From the NCBI RefSeq assembly GCF_024763615.1, contig NC_077224.1, positions 62,940,712-63,004,711 of the forward strand: DNA of 64,000 nt, given 5' to 3'. Below, piece after piece: positions 36,574 to 47,650 of the stretch; position 1 is the first letter of the stretch; every line of letters starts with the position of its first letter. The position numbers were made by a program, and so were the translations under genes. The notes beneath the pieces were generated by a model. That model did no database searches and was not told the DNA's origin. It was given only the letters and a program-made list of their open reading frames with translations. The stretch is from Phlebotomus papatasi. Lineage: Eukaryota; Arthropoda; Insecta; Diptera; Psychodidae.

Positions 36574-39500
36574 CTCCAAAAAGAAATGATTTTTTTATTG
36601 GGGAATATTTTGATGTGATCCCCAATATATTCGAATTGATTCCAATAATCCAATTAGTGCGATTTTTTGTTGTCTGGGAAGTATAGCGTTGCTCAAGTGA
36701 TGAAATATTGCCTTTTTTGTGTTATATCCAAACATAAAAATTTCCTCGATCCTGGCAGCTCTTTCTTCTCCTTTTTTCTCCTATTTTTTTTATTATTCTT
36801 TTTAATCAATCCACTCACAACCTCTGTCTCCTATCAAGTATTTTCGATCACAGTCTTGTTTTCATATCTACTATGGAATTTTGTAGTTTATTAGTCGATT
36901 CTTTGTTTTTTTTTTTGTGTTTGTTTTGGCAATATCGTGGCACAGGCATTAATCACCAACGGCGAGATGAGATAGAAAGAAGGATAAATGTATAACTTTT
37001 ATTTTAATTTCTATTTTTATATGGCATAAGCATTGCGATGAAAAGGATTGTTTACAAAACTAAAATGTGTTTTATTAGGATAATTAAATTTACTGAAGTG
37101 TATAATTTGTATGTGGATTATAGACCATTAATGAGTTATGGGAGGATAATTATGTGATTAACTTGAGGTTTTGTTTGGTCTCACTCGCTATTTTTTTTAT
37201 TATTATTTTCTCTGTCATTCTCAAAGCTCATAAAGTTTGTCTCAAGTGCGGTGTAGACCCTTTTGGAAAATTTAATTTACACTCCTCCAGGACTAAATAC
37301 ACATAGTTCTTATACACTTTGTTGATAGGGACTACAAGTATACTGTTGTAAATCAAAATGGCGGAGGGGACTTTTTTTTTAATATAAAACTACTTTAAGA
37401 AATTATATAAATTGTGCTGTGGTAGCATATGCAAGAAGTCAAATAGTGATATGCAATTTTTGGAAAGATAAAAAAGAACAGCTCTTGAAGCTGAAATTGA
37501 GAACAGAAATGCATTGATAGCATGCTAACAAGTTGGAAGATTGATCAATTTAGCATGAGATGCACTGTCGAAGATGCTAGCCAGAATACAAAAGTGGATT
37601 ATGGTGAGGAAGAAATAGTGTGAGAAAGAAAGTGAAAATTGGGAGAAAAAAATCCATTTATTTATTTATTTTTGTTGTTTGAAGTTATATTCTCTAAAGA
37701 GGACTTTATTTTATGATTTTAAATTAAGATGACATTTTGGATGGAGCGAAAAAAATGTGATTTTCTTTTAAAATTAATTGAACACGAACACTGTAAAAAG
37801 ATGTTTCTTTTTTTTTAATATTTTATTCTTTGAAAAATGTCAAAAGGAATAAAAGTGACGGGAAAACGAAAGATCCATCATCACCTCACAGATTTTTAGG
37901 ATGGGCGGAACGGAAAAGGTTTCACGTGGCTTTTTTACCAAGGAAAGCTCATCAAATTAGACTGAAGAGCTTTATCACGATGGAGGTTTTGCTGCAGAGG
38001 TGGAGTGTATCTTTCAGAGAGGTACTGGTGTTTTCTGAAAATTAGGTCACTGTTTAGCATACACAACAGTTGGATGAACATAACAAATTCAGCCTTGCAC
38101 CAATATTTAAAGTTACACAACATATAAAATATTAATGGAAATAATATCCATTTTGGAGCTTTTTTTTCAAAAAATAGTGTAATATTGACATGAAAATTTA
38201 ATCTTTTTTAAATTAATTTCTTCTTCTGATTGCTCGTAAATTTCCATGATTTTTTTCCCGCCACAAAAAGACAAGAGCATTAAATAGGCATGATTTTATA
38301 ACATCAATTGTATAACTTTCATGATCTATCAGTTAGATGGTGAAATGTGGAGGGTGTGGATTTGGTGTGAAAATGGTGAGAAATTAATGTGAATTGAAGA
38401 ACATAATGTGATACACGCAGATGTTGTGGGGAGACGCAATAAATGTATCTATAAAATAGATTGAAACATATTCCTTAATTAAAAAGACAAGGGACGTATA
38501 TATAGCAATTGAAGAGAGAGACAGAGAGGAAAAAAATAAAGAAAAAAAAATAAATAAATAAAAGAGGTGGAGAAAGAGTGCAAATTGCTGACGAGGAGAA
38601 TTTTCGAGGGAGCGAAGGACCTACGAAGGGAAATGGTGGAGAATACTGGGAAAAAAGGGAGTGAAAAAGATGTGAAAAATTTTCAAGTAGCGTCTCCAAA
38701 ATGGATGATTTTTGCTCCCAAAATGCTATCTATACACGCATTTTTTCACAGTGTTGGTGTTCATATTAATTACACATATAAAATATTTGCTTTTTTTATG
38801 TTTAAATCTATTGAATTAAAAAATAAATTTAGAAAACATTTTTATTTGCAATATTGTACCATTCGTTTGAGAGAAAGCTTTCCATTCATGTCAAAGAACA
38901 AAACTATAGAAACAATCCCTTTCATCATTTTTGTTCTTTCTTGTCTTGATGGGTAAATTTTCTTCTCTTTTTTTAATATTTACTGCTGACTTAGTGCATT
39001 TTCTTCATTTCTTCCTTTTATTGACACCAAATTTATAATTTGTTTTAGACAGTTTATGCATAACATATCGCATTTTTTCTAATTTAGTATTTAACATTTA
39101 CTTTCTTTATCATTTATTTATTCGTCTTCAGAGAACTTTTTTTTTACATATTTTTTATTTGCTTTTTTTGTGGTTTTTGATGTTGTGATTTTTTGAGGCG
39201 TTTAGCAGGTTATTTTTCTTTTAAAACTTTTTTTTATTAATATTTTTTAAATGGTTTTAAAAAACAAGGCGTGATACTTTTTTTGAATTTTTTATGGTGG
39301 TCTTTTTTAAAAATCATTCAGTAATGCAATTTTGTTATATTGTTTAATTTAGAAAATATGAACTATGTTACGTTTTGCAAGCTGTGAAACAGTTTTTTAG
39401 CACGGTGGAGGTTTTAATAAGAGTATGGTTATATGATGAATTATTGAATCGTCCATGATTGTTTGAGGGTGGAAAATTCTCATCAACTTCTACGTGATTT

Positions 39501-40676
39501 GCAGAAAAATGCTGAACAGTGAACATTTCTGGGTATAACGGCACTGAGTTAGGAGACAATTTTAAATAGGTCCAATTTCATCATCCTTTCCTTTTTCTGT
39601 CTGTTTTTTTCCCAAGTTTCACCACAAAAAAAATCTTTTTCGCTCCTATTTTTTTCTTATTCCTAAAACTTTTATTTTATTCTTTTTTTTTTACTCAAAC
39701 ACACACGCACAATTTGAATGATTCTAATTCCATGGGCAGCACCATTACAAAAAAAAACGATACACTTTCCGAGTAATAAGTATTTAAGACGATTGGATGG
39801 TTTGGAAAATAAAAATGAACGACAAGAACATAAGTATTGAATTTTTATCCTGCAAAAATGGCAAAGGAACAAAAAGGGAACTCGAGAGATGTATGGTTGG
39901 TAAAGAGGCAAAAACTTTTCTTCAACACATATCAATCAAACAGAATTTTCACGTTTAGTTCAGAGTTCTTTTTTTGTGGTTAGTATTTTGCAAGTTAAAC
40001 TTAGATTGAATTCATTTTATCTCCTTTTTTTCTTGCTCTATTAGTGAGTTAAAAAATACACTTGAACGAGACACTCGGACTTTCCTCCAGGTATCTGAAT
40101 CACTTATTGAGCTACAGTCTCACAACTGATGGACCAGGAAAATTTTGCGAATGCGCGCGATTCGTTCTACACGCATACACCTACAGATTTCCATGAAATA
40201 TTCAATGAGAAAAGCTCAACTATATGGGAGCTGTTTGAAAGCTCCACGTGGGCAAGTGGTTGGTTGGAAAATATGGTATTTAGCACAGAGAAACCTACTA
40301 AAAGCTCACAATGGTAGAACACCGAAGCTTCAAAGTATTGGCGGTTGCGTTTGAAATATTATAAAGGCATCTTTCTCAAAATTGTAAGTTTTATTTCATT
40401 TTTTTTATTGTTCTATTTAAATTATTCTATATCAGAATAAAATTCTAAGTTTGTTTTTAAATTTTAAGGTGCCATTTTAAGTTAGAAAACTTGTATGTTT
40501 TCGTGTGATATTTATTTCGAAGAAAAAGAATATCTCCTAGGTGTCACAAACATCCTTCGGGGCAAAAGGGGTCAAAATCGATTTAAAATAATATAGAATG
40601 GCCCTGTGGAAATGTATTAAACACTTTGATTCCGAAAACGATCAGCCACGTAAACGGTACCGATCGGTCGCTTATA
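36574..40676. other. Upstream of nAChR alpha6: 5' UTR/promoter expected, not localised
   Basis: No clear TATA or initiator directly upstream of the ATG. Open frames at 37830-38045 and 38567-38956 have no recognisable domain. A GC-richer block at about 40080-40370 stands out from the AT-rich background and could be a distal leader exon or promoter. Confidence 0.35.
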
Positions 40677-40929
40677 CACTGAGAAAAAACAGGGGTACGA
40701 TTAACTTTCTTTACTCATAACTTTAACACTTCTTAGGTGTAAAAATATATCTATATTTTTTAATGTTAATTTTACACCTTATTAATGGTAAAATTAATAT
40801 GAAAAAGGGTAACTTTAATCCCTAATGCACCTAAAAAGCATAATATTTACACAAATTTCGGATCAATACTGCAGGGTAAAATAAACATTTCTGGAACGTT
40901 ATTTTAACTTTTTCGGATTTCTCTCAGTG
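40677..40929. mobile_element. MITE family A, copy 3
   Basis: 253 bp between TA duplications, CACTGAGAAAAAACAGGG to ATTTCTCTCAGTG. Best-preserved copy, and nearly collinear with 2434-2672. Confidence 0.92.
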
Positions 40930-41164
40930 TAATAAGAGTAGCTTGCTTGACCGTAACTTCAAGCTAGTTCAAGTTTTCGAAAAAATCAAATTGAAATCTC
41001 TTTATTTTGTTTCTTATATGTTCTATCAAAAGTTAGACAGTAATTTTAAGGCAACATTTGGATATGCTGTTATAACTTATATATCTACTTTAAGATCGTT
41101 TTGGAGGAATTTTCGGGGAATTTTCGGGCAGAATTTCCCACCTGTACGTGATTTTTCCTCCATA

Positions 41165-41210
41165 TTCGAAACCTGATGAACAGGGCATCCATCCTCGAAA
41201 CGTCGTGAAG
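41165..41210 (+). repeat. Penelope/LINE-like tail with CTGATGA...CGAAAC motif
   Basis: CCTGATGAACAGGGC, a short AGG/CCT stem, then CGAAACGTCGTG. The spacing resembles the conserved tail of Penelope-like elements and the CUGAUGA/GAAA core of a hammerhead ribozyme. Cleavage-site strand and stem III are not convincingly present. Confidence 0.35.
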
Positions 41211-41482
41211 AATTAAAGAGAAAAAGTCAAGAAAGGTCTATTTTTCCGTTCACAATCTGCTACTTTAAGACCTTTTGAAATTTGTGACGTACTTGAAAGT
41301 ACAATAAAACATTTTCGTGATTAAATATTTTGACTTTTTTTTTAAATTCCTTAATATAAAAAAAGAAATGTAAGATAAATAACACAAAAGCTCTAAATTT
41401 AAAAGTTATTTTTGACAAAAGAAAATTTCATAAACTCATTCCCATCCTCAGAGGATCAGGGATTTCAATTGCAAAACATGCA

Positions 41483-41570
41483 AGACCGTTCGGTTTTGGG
41501 CGGACGAGATCTCTGACTCGACTCGCAAAGTTGCGAGTTCGTGTCCCGCCCGGTGGAAAGATCTGAATGC
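41483..41570 (+). repeat. Possible tRNA-like SINE scrap
   Basis: GGGCGGA near 41502 can pair with CCGCCC near 41550. A B-box-like GAGTTCGTGTCCC lies between, followed downstream by a TTTATTATTTATTATT tail. The body is shorter than a real tRNA. Confidence 0.35.
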
Positions 41571-42512
41571 CTAGAAAAAGACATTTTTATAATGAAATTT
41601 ATTATTTATTATTGTAATGAAAATGCACCGCCTTTGTCCAAAAAACTCTGGGAATATATGGAAGAAGCATCTAGGGGAAAGTGACCATGCTTGATACTGT
41701 AAAATTATTTCCAAGGTTTGTGATTATTTTCTGATTACCACACAAACCGAAGCGATTCTTCCACTATGATAAAAAAATGTCTCACTTATTAGGTTCATAA
41801 TCCCACCTCAAATAGTTCCTGAAAAACCTTAGATTTTCCTCAAGAAGAAAATGGAAATTCAAACTTCTACTCACTCGACTAAACTATTTGTTATTTTGTG
41901 TGGGGTTGGGAAATATCACTTTAAAGTTATCAATTGGGAAGGTTTTTTGGGATTTTTCACTGATTTTCAACTTATTTTAGCAATTTTCTTTTAGGTACGG
42001 ATTTGATATGATGTGGTTTGGCGCCTTTTGTTAATAATTTTCTTTGTGTTATCAATTCATCTTTCTTGTTTTCCCCTCTTTCCTCTGTGATTTTTCATCT
42101 CTTTTACACATCATGTCGTCTGCACCCGATTCATCGATTCCTCCATCACTGTTTCCCCTTTCTACTTGCATGCCAAAAATGTTTGCGTAAATGATTTAAA
42201 AAAAAAAAACAATTTGAATATTAGTTTTTTAATATTAATTTTTTTTATTGAATTTGTTTCAAATTTTATTGTGAATTTCCAATTGAATTTATTATATTAT
42301 GTTTTATATGTTTTATACCTTAAATCTTTTCAATCTTCGTTGGGGCTTAGAATTGGCACAATTTGCTCTGATTATTAGATACAGGTAGATGGCATTTTTA
42401 GCCGAGATTCTTTCTTAAATTTAGATCACGAACTTTTAACATTTTTCCGTTAAACTGTTTGATCTGTTTTTAGTAAGTTTCAGGTTTATATGACTCTGCT
42501 CCAATACTGTCT

Positions 42513-42734
42513 TAGGGTAAAATGAGGTAATTTGGAACCATTTACAATTTGGGACATTTGAGATTTTCTCACTGTTTTAGATGAGCATAGAGAAAACATA
42601 GACTGTGAAATAGAAAGAAAAAGACGATTAAGTAGTAAAGGAAGAGCTTTTCTTCCTTTTGAATACCCAAAACAGTGCGAAAATCTCAAATGTTCCAAAT
42701 TGCAAATGGTTCCAAATTACCTCATTTTACCCTA
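42513..42734. mobile_element. MITE family I, copy 2
   Basis: 222 bp with TA ends. GGGTAAAATGAGGTAATTTG pairs with CAAATTACCTCATTTTACCC (allowing one base). ATTTGGAACCATTT and its inverse follow on each side, so the element is close to fully palindromic. Confidence 0.9.
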
Positions 42735-44116
42735 CACTTTAAAATCCACAAAACATTATACGAAATATGAATAAACATCATAATTAGCTCACAGATTTCC
42801 AATAAAAATCATTGTTTTTTGGAGTCAAGATAGGCCTACCACTAATTTTTATTTTGAGTTATTTAAATTACAAGGCATCAGCCAGTGACTCTGTTTTGGT
42901 ACATTCTCAATCACCCATAATAAATGCAATCTTTTCGGTGACTTCTCAAAATGATATAAAAAGACCGGCCAAGTGCAAAAGATTAAAAAAAATCTTATCA
43001 CGTCAACTTGAAATAATGGGAAAATTATGTAATTCTAGAAGTTGCATTATATTTCTCCGTTGTGAACTTGAAGAGAAAAAAAGGAATTGTGGAACAAGGA
43101 AATTTCACTTCAGTGTTATTCTCGCTCTATTCTATTAAGAAGCACAATATAATTTTTTTTGTGTCCCAGAGATGATAATATTTTCGTGTGGAGGGGTTCT
43201 GCATTTCTTGAAAAAAATGACCAATTTCAGTTGATTCATTCAGTGCAAAGCATATGTGGGTTATAATGGGCCTCTATAATATCAATATCCAGTGACAGCG
43301 GTGCATGATTGACCTATTTCGTCAGATTAATTCATTATCTTTTCATTCGCTCTTATGAGGCTTGTCCGCACATAAAGTTCCTTCATGCTTTTCCGACATT
43401 TAAGTTCTAATTTTGATCAGCATCTCCTTAAATTGAAAAAAATGTCACCTTATGGTATTATCCTTATCATAAAGTAGCATATTTATGGAACTTGTTGAGT
43501 ATAGTAGTTTACTCCCTCTTAATTACAACTTTTCCATTGTACCTTTGTCTTATGCTCACCTTTAAGAGAAATTCTTTCTTCTCTTTAATGAAACATCTCC
43601 TTAGGTAATTTATGCAATCTCAGAGGCATCTTCTAACAAACTGTACAGCTGTACATTAATCAGGGTATTTAAAACTTTTCTGTAATTATAACTTTTATTT
43701 TATTATGTATTTTATCAACAAAAAAAATTAAAAATAGCTAACTTGTAATGAGAAAAATTTTTCACATTCCTCACACTCTACTCCTTTAAAATTGAGCAAA
43801 TAAAAAATAAGTAGAAGGCAGAAAGACTTCAAAAAATACTCAAGCTTTAATAGTTGTGTTTTTAATAATAAAACGCTATGTTTGAGATTGTTAAATCTGG
43901 GAATATATTTTTACACGAATTTTTGTTCTAGATGGTGTTACAGAAAAATAAAGCTTTATAAGGGAAACATTTGATGATGTTGAAATTATAAATTTATCAA
44001 TGAGTCGAATGATCCCTATGTTCATACTGTAATCGGAAACATTAAAACATTGTAGGAACACCTTCAGCAAATCAAGTGTAGAAAAAGTGTCACCGTAAGA
44101 GGAAAACACGTCTTTG
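42735..44116. other. Intergenic stretch, no supported gene
   Basis: A 108-codon open frame on the plus strand (42812-43138) has a hydrophobic N-terminal part and five Cys, but it starts without ATG after a stop. No splice partner seen. Confidence 0.4.
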
Positions 44117-44250
44117 GTCTTGACCAGAGCTTTCGGTTATGGGCTTTCTTCAGTTGCTGACTAAATTAGAATTTGTGTGGATTTTGACATTTTGTGAAAA
44201 CTCATATTACTTGACCACTGAAGAAGATCCATATCATGACCGAAAATTTC
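44117..44250. repeat. Inverted pair of CTGAAGAA...CCGAAA motifs
   Basis: On the minus strand near 44155-44125 CTGAAGAAAGCCCATAAC is followed by CGAAAGC. On the plus strand near 44217-44250 CTGAAGAAGATCCATATC is followed by GACCGAAAAT. Facing copies of the same tail motif, in the style of Penelope-like element termini. Confidence 0.4.
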
Positions 44251-44341
44251 AAGTTTTCCTGAGGGTATCACCTTTATCATTGTCAAATATTGGAGACACC
44301 AAGAAAATTGCACCTAAAGACACCCATATCCTTAGGTAAAC

Positions 44342-44479
44342 TAGGGGAAAGTGCCCATGCTTTGCACGGTCCCAAGACTAAATTTTTTCTATGTTTCTAA
44401 ATAATTGCGACTCCGCAATATTTTTTAAAATAGTTTTTAAAATATGAGTGCGATTAGTCACATTTCTTGAATAAGAATA
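44342..44479. mobile_element. MITE family E, copy 2, cut by palindromic element F
   Basis: Starts GGGGAAAGTGCCCATGCTTT and continues in the reverse interior order of 19785-20004 (GGCTCCGCAA-like block, GTGCGATTAGTCACATT). It stops at the TA where element F begins. The other end is not found right of F. Confidence 0.75.
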
Positions 44480-46072
44480 CACTGCTGGCAATAATCATAG
44501 CTCCACTTTTTCATACTGGAAAAACTTTGAAAAAAATTTTTTTTTGGAAAAAAATAAAAAAATCATTTGAAGGTATTTTCAAACCGATATGAAAAATTGC
44601 CATTAGAATTTCATACCGTTAGAACTGTGAGTACTGTGATAGAATCTTTATCAAAATGGCGATTTTCGGGTGGCAATAATTATAGCTCCACTCAATAAAT
44701 TTGGCCCTAGGGTATTTATTTTCAATCAGTGAAGGTAAATATCTTTTAGTAATTTAATTAATAACTTTATTAAGCTAATTAGAATCATTTCTATAAAGTT
44801 TTTCATGAATTTTGCTAAAATTTTGTAAGAAAAATGTTTAATGAAAAAAAATAAGGGATTAATTAAGGTCTTGAAAGGGATGAAAATTGACAATCAAAAA
44901 ATTTCCATAAAAATGACAAGATCCTATCACCTTTCATCCGAATTTGTCCAAATAGCCGACATATATGCATTTTAAACCACTCCCAGGGCTGAGAATCTTT
45001 TTTTGTTAGAGGCAAAAGTGTTCTATTTTCCGTGTTACAGTCGAAAAAAAACAAGTTTTCTACCGAAATTTGATGTAAAACTATGCTGACTGCTTAGTCT
45101 CAAGAGGGCATGATTTTGTTGCAAAACAGAATCCCAAGTGACTAAGGGGGTCTTTAGAATACTGGAACAAAAAATTATCAGAAAGAAGCTTATTGCAGTT
45201 TGATGAATAGGAGGTGTTTTACGTCATTTAAGTGGTACAAAATTAGTTTTTTCGAATTAAAAAATTGATAGGTCTTGTTTTAACTTGTTTTCTGTCTGAA
45301 AAAATAATTTTAAACCACTTAAATGACGTAAAACACCATCTATTCATCAAACTGCAAAAAGCTTCTTTTTGATAATTTTTTATTTCAGTATTCTGAAGAC
45401 CACCTTAGTCACTTGGAATTCTGGTTTGGGGCAGAATCAACAGGACATGATGAGCCTAAGCAGTCAGTATTGTTTTACATCAAATTTCGGTAGAAAACTT
45501 GTTTTTTTCGACTGTAAGACGGAAAATTGCACACTTTTGCCTCTAACAAAGGAAGATTTTTAGCCCTGGGAGTGGTTTAAAATGCATATATGTCGGCTAT
45601 TTGGACAAATTCGGATGAAAGGTGATAGGACCTTGTCATTTTTATGGAAATTTTATGGTTGTCAATTTCCATCCCTTTCAAGACCTTAATTAATCCCTTA
45701 TTTTTGTTCATTAAACATTTTTCTTACAAAATTTTAGCAAAATTCATGAAAAACTTTATAGAAATGATTCTAATTAGCTTAATAAAGTTATTAATTAAAT
45801 TACTAAAAGATATTTACCTTCACTGATTGAAAATAAATACCCTGGAGCCAAATTTATTGAGTGGAGCTATAATTATTGCCACCCGAAAATCGCCATTTTG
45901 ATAAAGATTCTATCACAGTACTCATAGTTCTAACGGTATGAAATTCTAATGGCAATTTTTCATATCGGTTTGAAAATACCTTCAAATGATTTTTTTATTT
46001 TTTTCCAAAAAAAAATTTTTTTCTAAGTTTTTCCAGTATGAAAAAGTGGAGCTATGATTATTGCCAGCAGTG
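44480..46072. mobile_element. Element F: 1.6-kb near-perfect palindrome, Tc1-like ends
   Basis: 1593 bp flanked by TA (44478-44479 and 46073-46074). Ends CACTGCTGGCAATAATCATA and TATGATTATTGCCAGCAGTG. The whole left arm (44480 to about 45236) reappears inverted in the right arm (about 45314-46072) with only scattered substitutions, around a loop of roughly 77 bp. The second internal GGCAATAATTATAGCTCCAC (near 44672 and 45869) repeats the terminal word. No transposase frame. A transcript through it would fold into a hairpin of about 750 bp. Confidence 0.93.
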
Positions 46073-46258
46073 TAGAATTGAATTTGACAAAAAAATTGTT
46101 TTCTTACTTTCTTACTTAGTCTATGGACTTATTGACCAACGACGTGTTACATGTTTACATCTAAAGACTAAAAACGCATTGATAGCTCAGAATAAGAAAC
46201 GAGGCAATAGGCAAATTTTACAGGAGAGTGATTTGAAGCTGAAATTTTACGTGCAGAG

Positions 46259-46509
46259 TAGGATAAAGTGATACAAGTTGAACATAGTGTTACAAGTTGG
46301 ACAATTCGCCGGTACAATTTGGACAGGGATTTTTTCTTGATAAATACAGTATTAATTTTTTTTAAGCACAAGGAACCAAATTATAAAACTAAAGCATTAA
46401 AAATATTCAAATAAAAATAAAGTACTAAATTTATCAAGAAAAAAAGCCCTGTCCAACTTGTACCATTGTCCAACTTATACCATGGTCCAACTTGTACCAC
46501 TTTACCCTA
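46259..46509. mobile_element. MITE K (triple CCAACTTGTACCA word)
   Basis: About 250 bp flanked by TA. The right end has three successive copies of GTCCAACTT(G/A)TACCA; the left end has the inverted words TACAAGTTGGAC and TACAATTTGGAC. TTTTTTCTTGATAAAT pairs with ATTTATCAAGAAAAAA further in. Confidence 0.88.
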
Positions 46510-46536
46510 TAGGATTTTTGAGATTTAAAATCCATA

Positions 46537-46733
46537 TAGGGGGAAGTGGGGCACCTTTGAAAGCGGGGCACCTTTGAAATTGGTATTTTTCTCCTAATTG
46601 GAACTGATTCATATCATAATGTAATTTACATTCTCAATCTGTTCGTGCAGCTAAACTATATCACGATAAGGCTCAATTTTATTTAAAAATAGATGAAAAA
46701 TCCCAATTTCAAAAGGTACCCCACTTCCCCATA
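46537..46733. mobile_element. MITE family B, copy 2
   Basis: 197 bp. GGGGGAAGTGGGGCACCTTT plus a second GGGGCACCTTTGAAATTGG, interior ATCACGATAAGGCTCAATTT, right end AAAGGTACCCCACTTCCCC. It lies 28 bp from MITE K. Confidence 0.9.
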
Positions 46734-47043
46734 ACTTTGAAAATAATTAACTTTCAAGTATAATATTCACAGGGAAGGTAAGAGGATATAATGAAATATC
46801 CAAAAAGCGAATAAAATGATTTTTGTAAAATATCGAATTGTTCGGCTTATAATCCGAGTCGTCGGACATAGGGTCGATTGTGGAAAGGAAGACACTTAAG
46901 AAAAAATTCAATTTCAAATGCATTTTTAAGCCGAATAAATATTTAATTTTTTTCATTTTCTTTGCATCATGAGATTGCTTGTGAAATATTTTAACAGAAT
47001 CTTAACAGTTTTTAATAGATATTTCAACCAATTAATCGGAATA

Positions 47044-47650
47044 TTACATCAAATTAAAAAACAACACATTTTGAAAAGATGCACAACATTTTGGAAAGCG
47101 GGACGAAATTTTTTGGAAAGTTGGACATAGTGATATTAATGACAAAAAATTATACGAAATATGCAGAAAATCAAGTGTTGAGGGTTTTCTGTGTATACTT
47201 GTACATTGTATGGTTATGCTAATCCCTCCTTTATGTCCGGATAACAGTTGAGGAACGCTAATTACCAAGAACTTGCTGGACGTCCAACCAAAAAGAGATT
47301 CTATAAATTTCACAGACGCCTCGCGCTGTCCAGCAGTTATAGCTTTAAAGCGGATGCAATTTTTAGCACATTTCAATTCCCCATCCGTCCAAATCCTTTT
47401 TCACTTGCTTTTGGAGTTCTGTAGAGGCTCCTATTTGTCTTTCTCCAAGAGTTTTTGCGATATTTACCACCCATTCTATCAGAAAAAGTGGTCTTCAAAA
47501 TCTGGAAATCCTTGCAGCATTTTGCAGGGGATTTTGTCCCTATCAGCTGCTAACTGTTGTTGCAACTATTTCTCCGAGTACTTAAGGATCTTTGTCGTCC
47601 TTGATAACATGATTTCACTGCACAAAACCACAAAATTCATTCACTAAATC
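47044..47650 (-). pseudogene. Decayed pogo/Tigger-type transposase, N-terminal half
   Basis: Minus strand, frameshifted. About 47590-47510 reads ILKYSEK-LQQQLAADRDKI, a Psq/pogo HTH. About 47480-47390 reads LIEWVVNIAKTLGERQIG and then VKKDLDGWGIE, the start of a CENP-B-type second HTH. 47376-47130 continues FKAITAGQREASVKFIESLF followed by SVPQLLSG, the W-x-x-F-x-x-R...LS end of that domain. No DDE catalytic domain follows. The longest clean piece is 47376-47044. Best evidence in the window that the surrounding TA elements belong to the pogo group. Confidence 0.65.

Noticed and set aside
37830..38045. 71-codon open frame with a basic, GC-richer first part
   Set aside because: No recognised domain, no splice evidence; may be part of an unmapped 5' UTR at most.
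38567..38956. 129-codon open frame on the plus strand
   Set aside because: No domain and no ATG context; the second half is Phe/Ile/Lys-rich in the manner of translated AT-rich DNA.
42812..43138. Possible secreted Cys-containing peptide of 108 codons (hydrophobic start, five Cys)
   Set aside because: The frame begins at TTG after a TAA stop, with no ATG. An acceptor-like TTTTTTGGAG exists but there is no partner exon or known peptide pattern.
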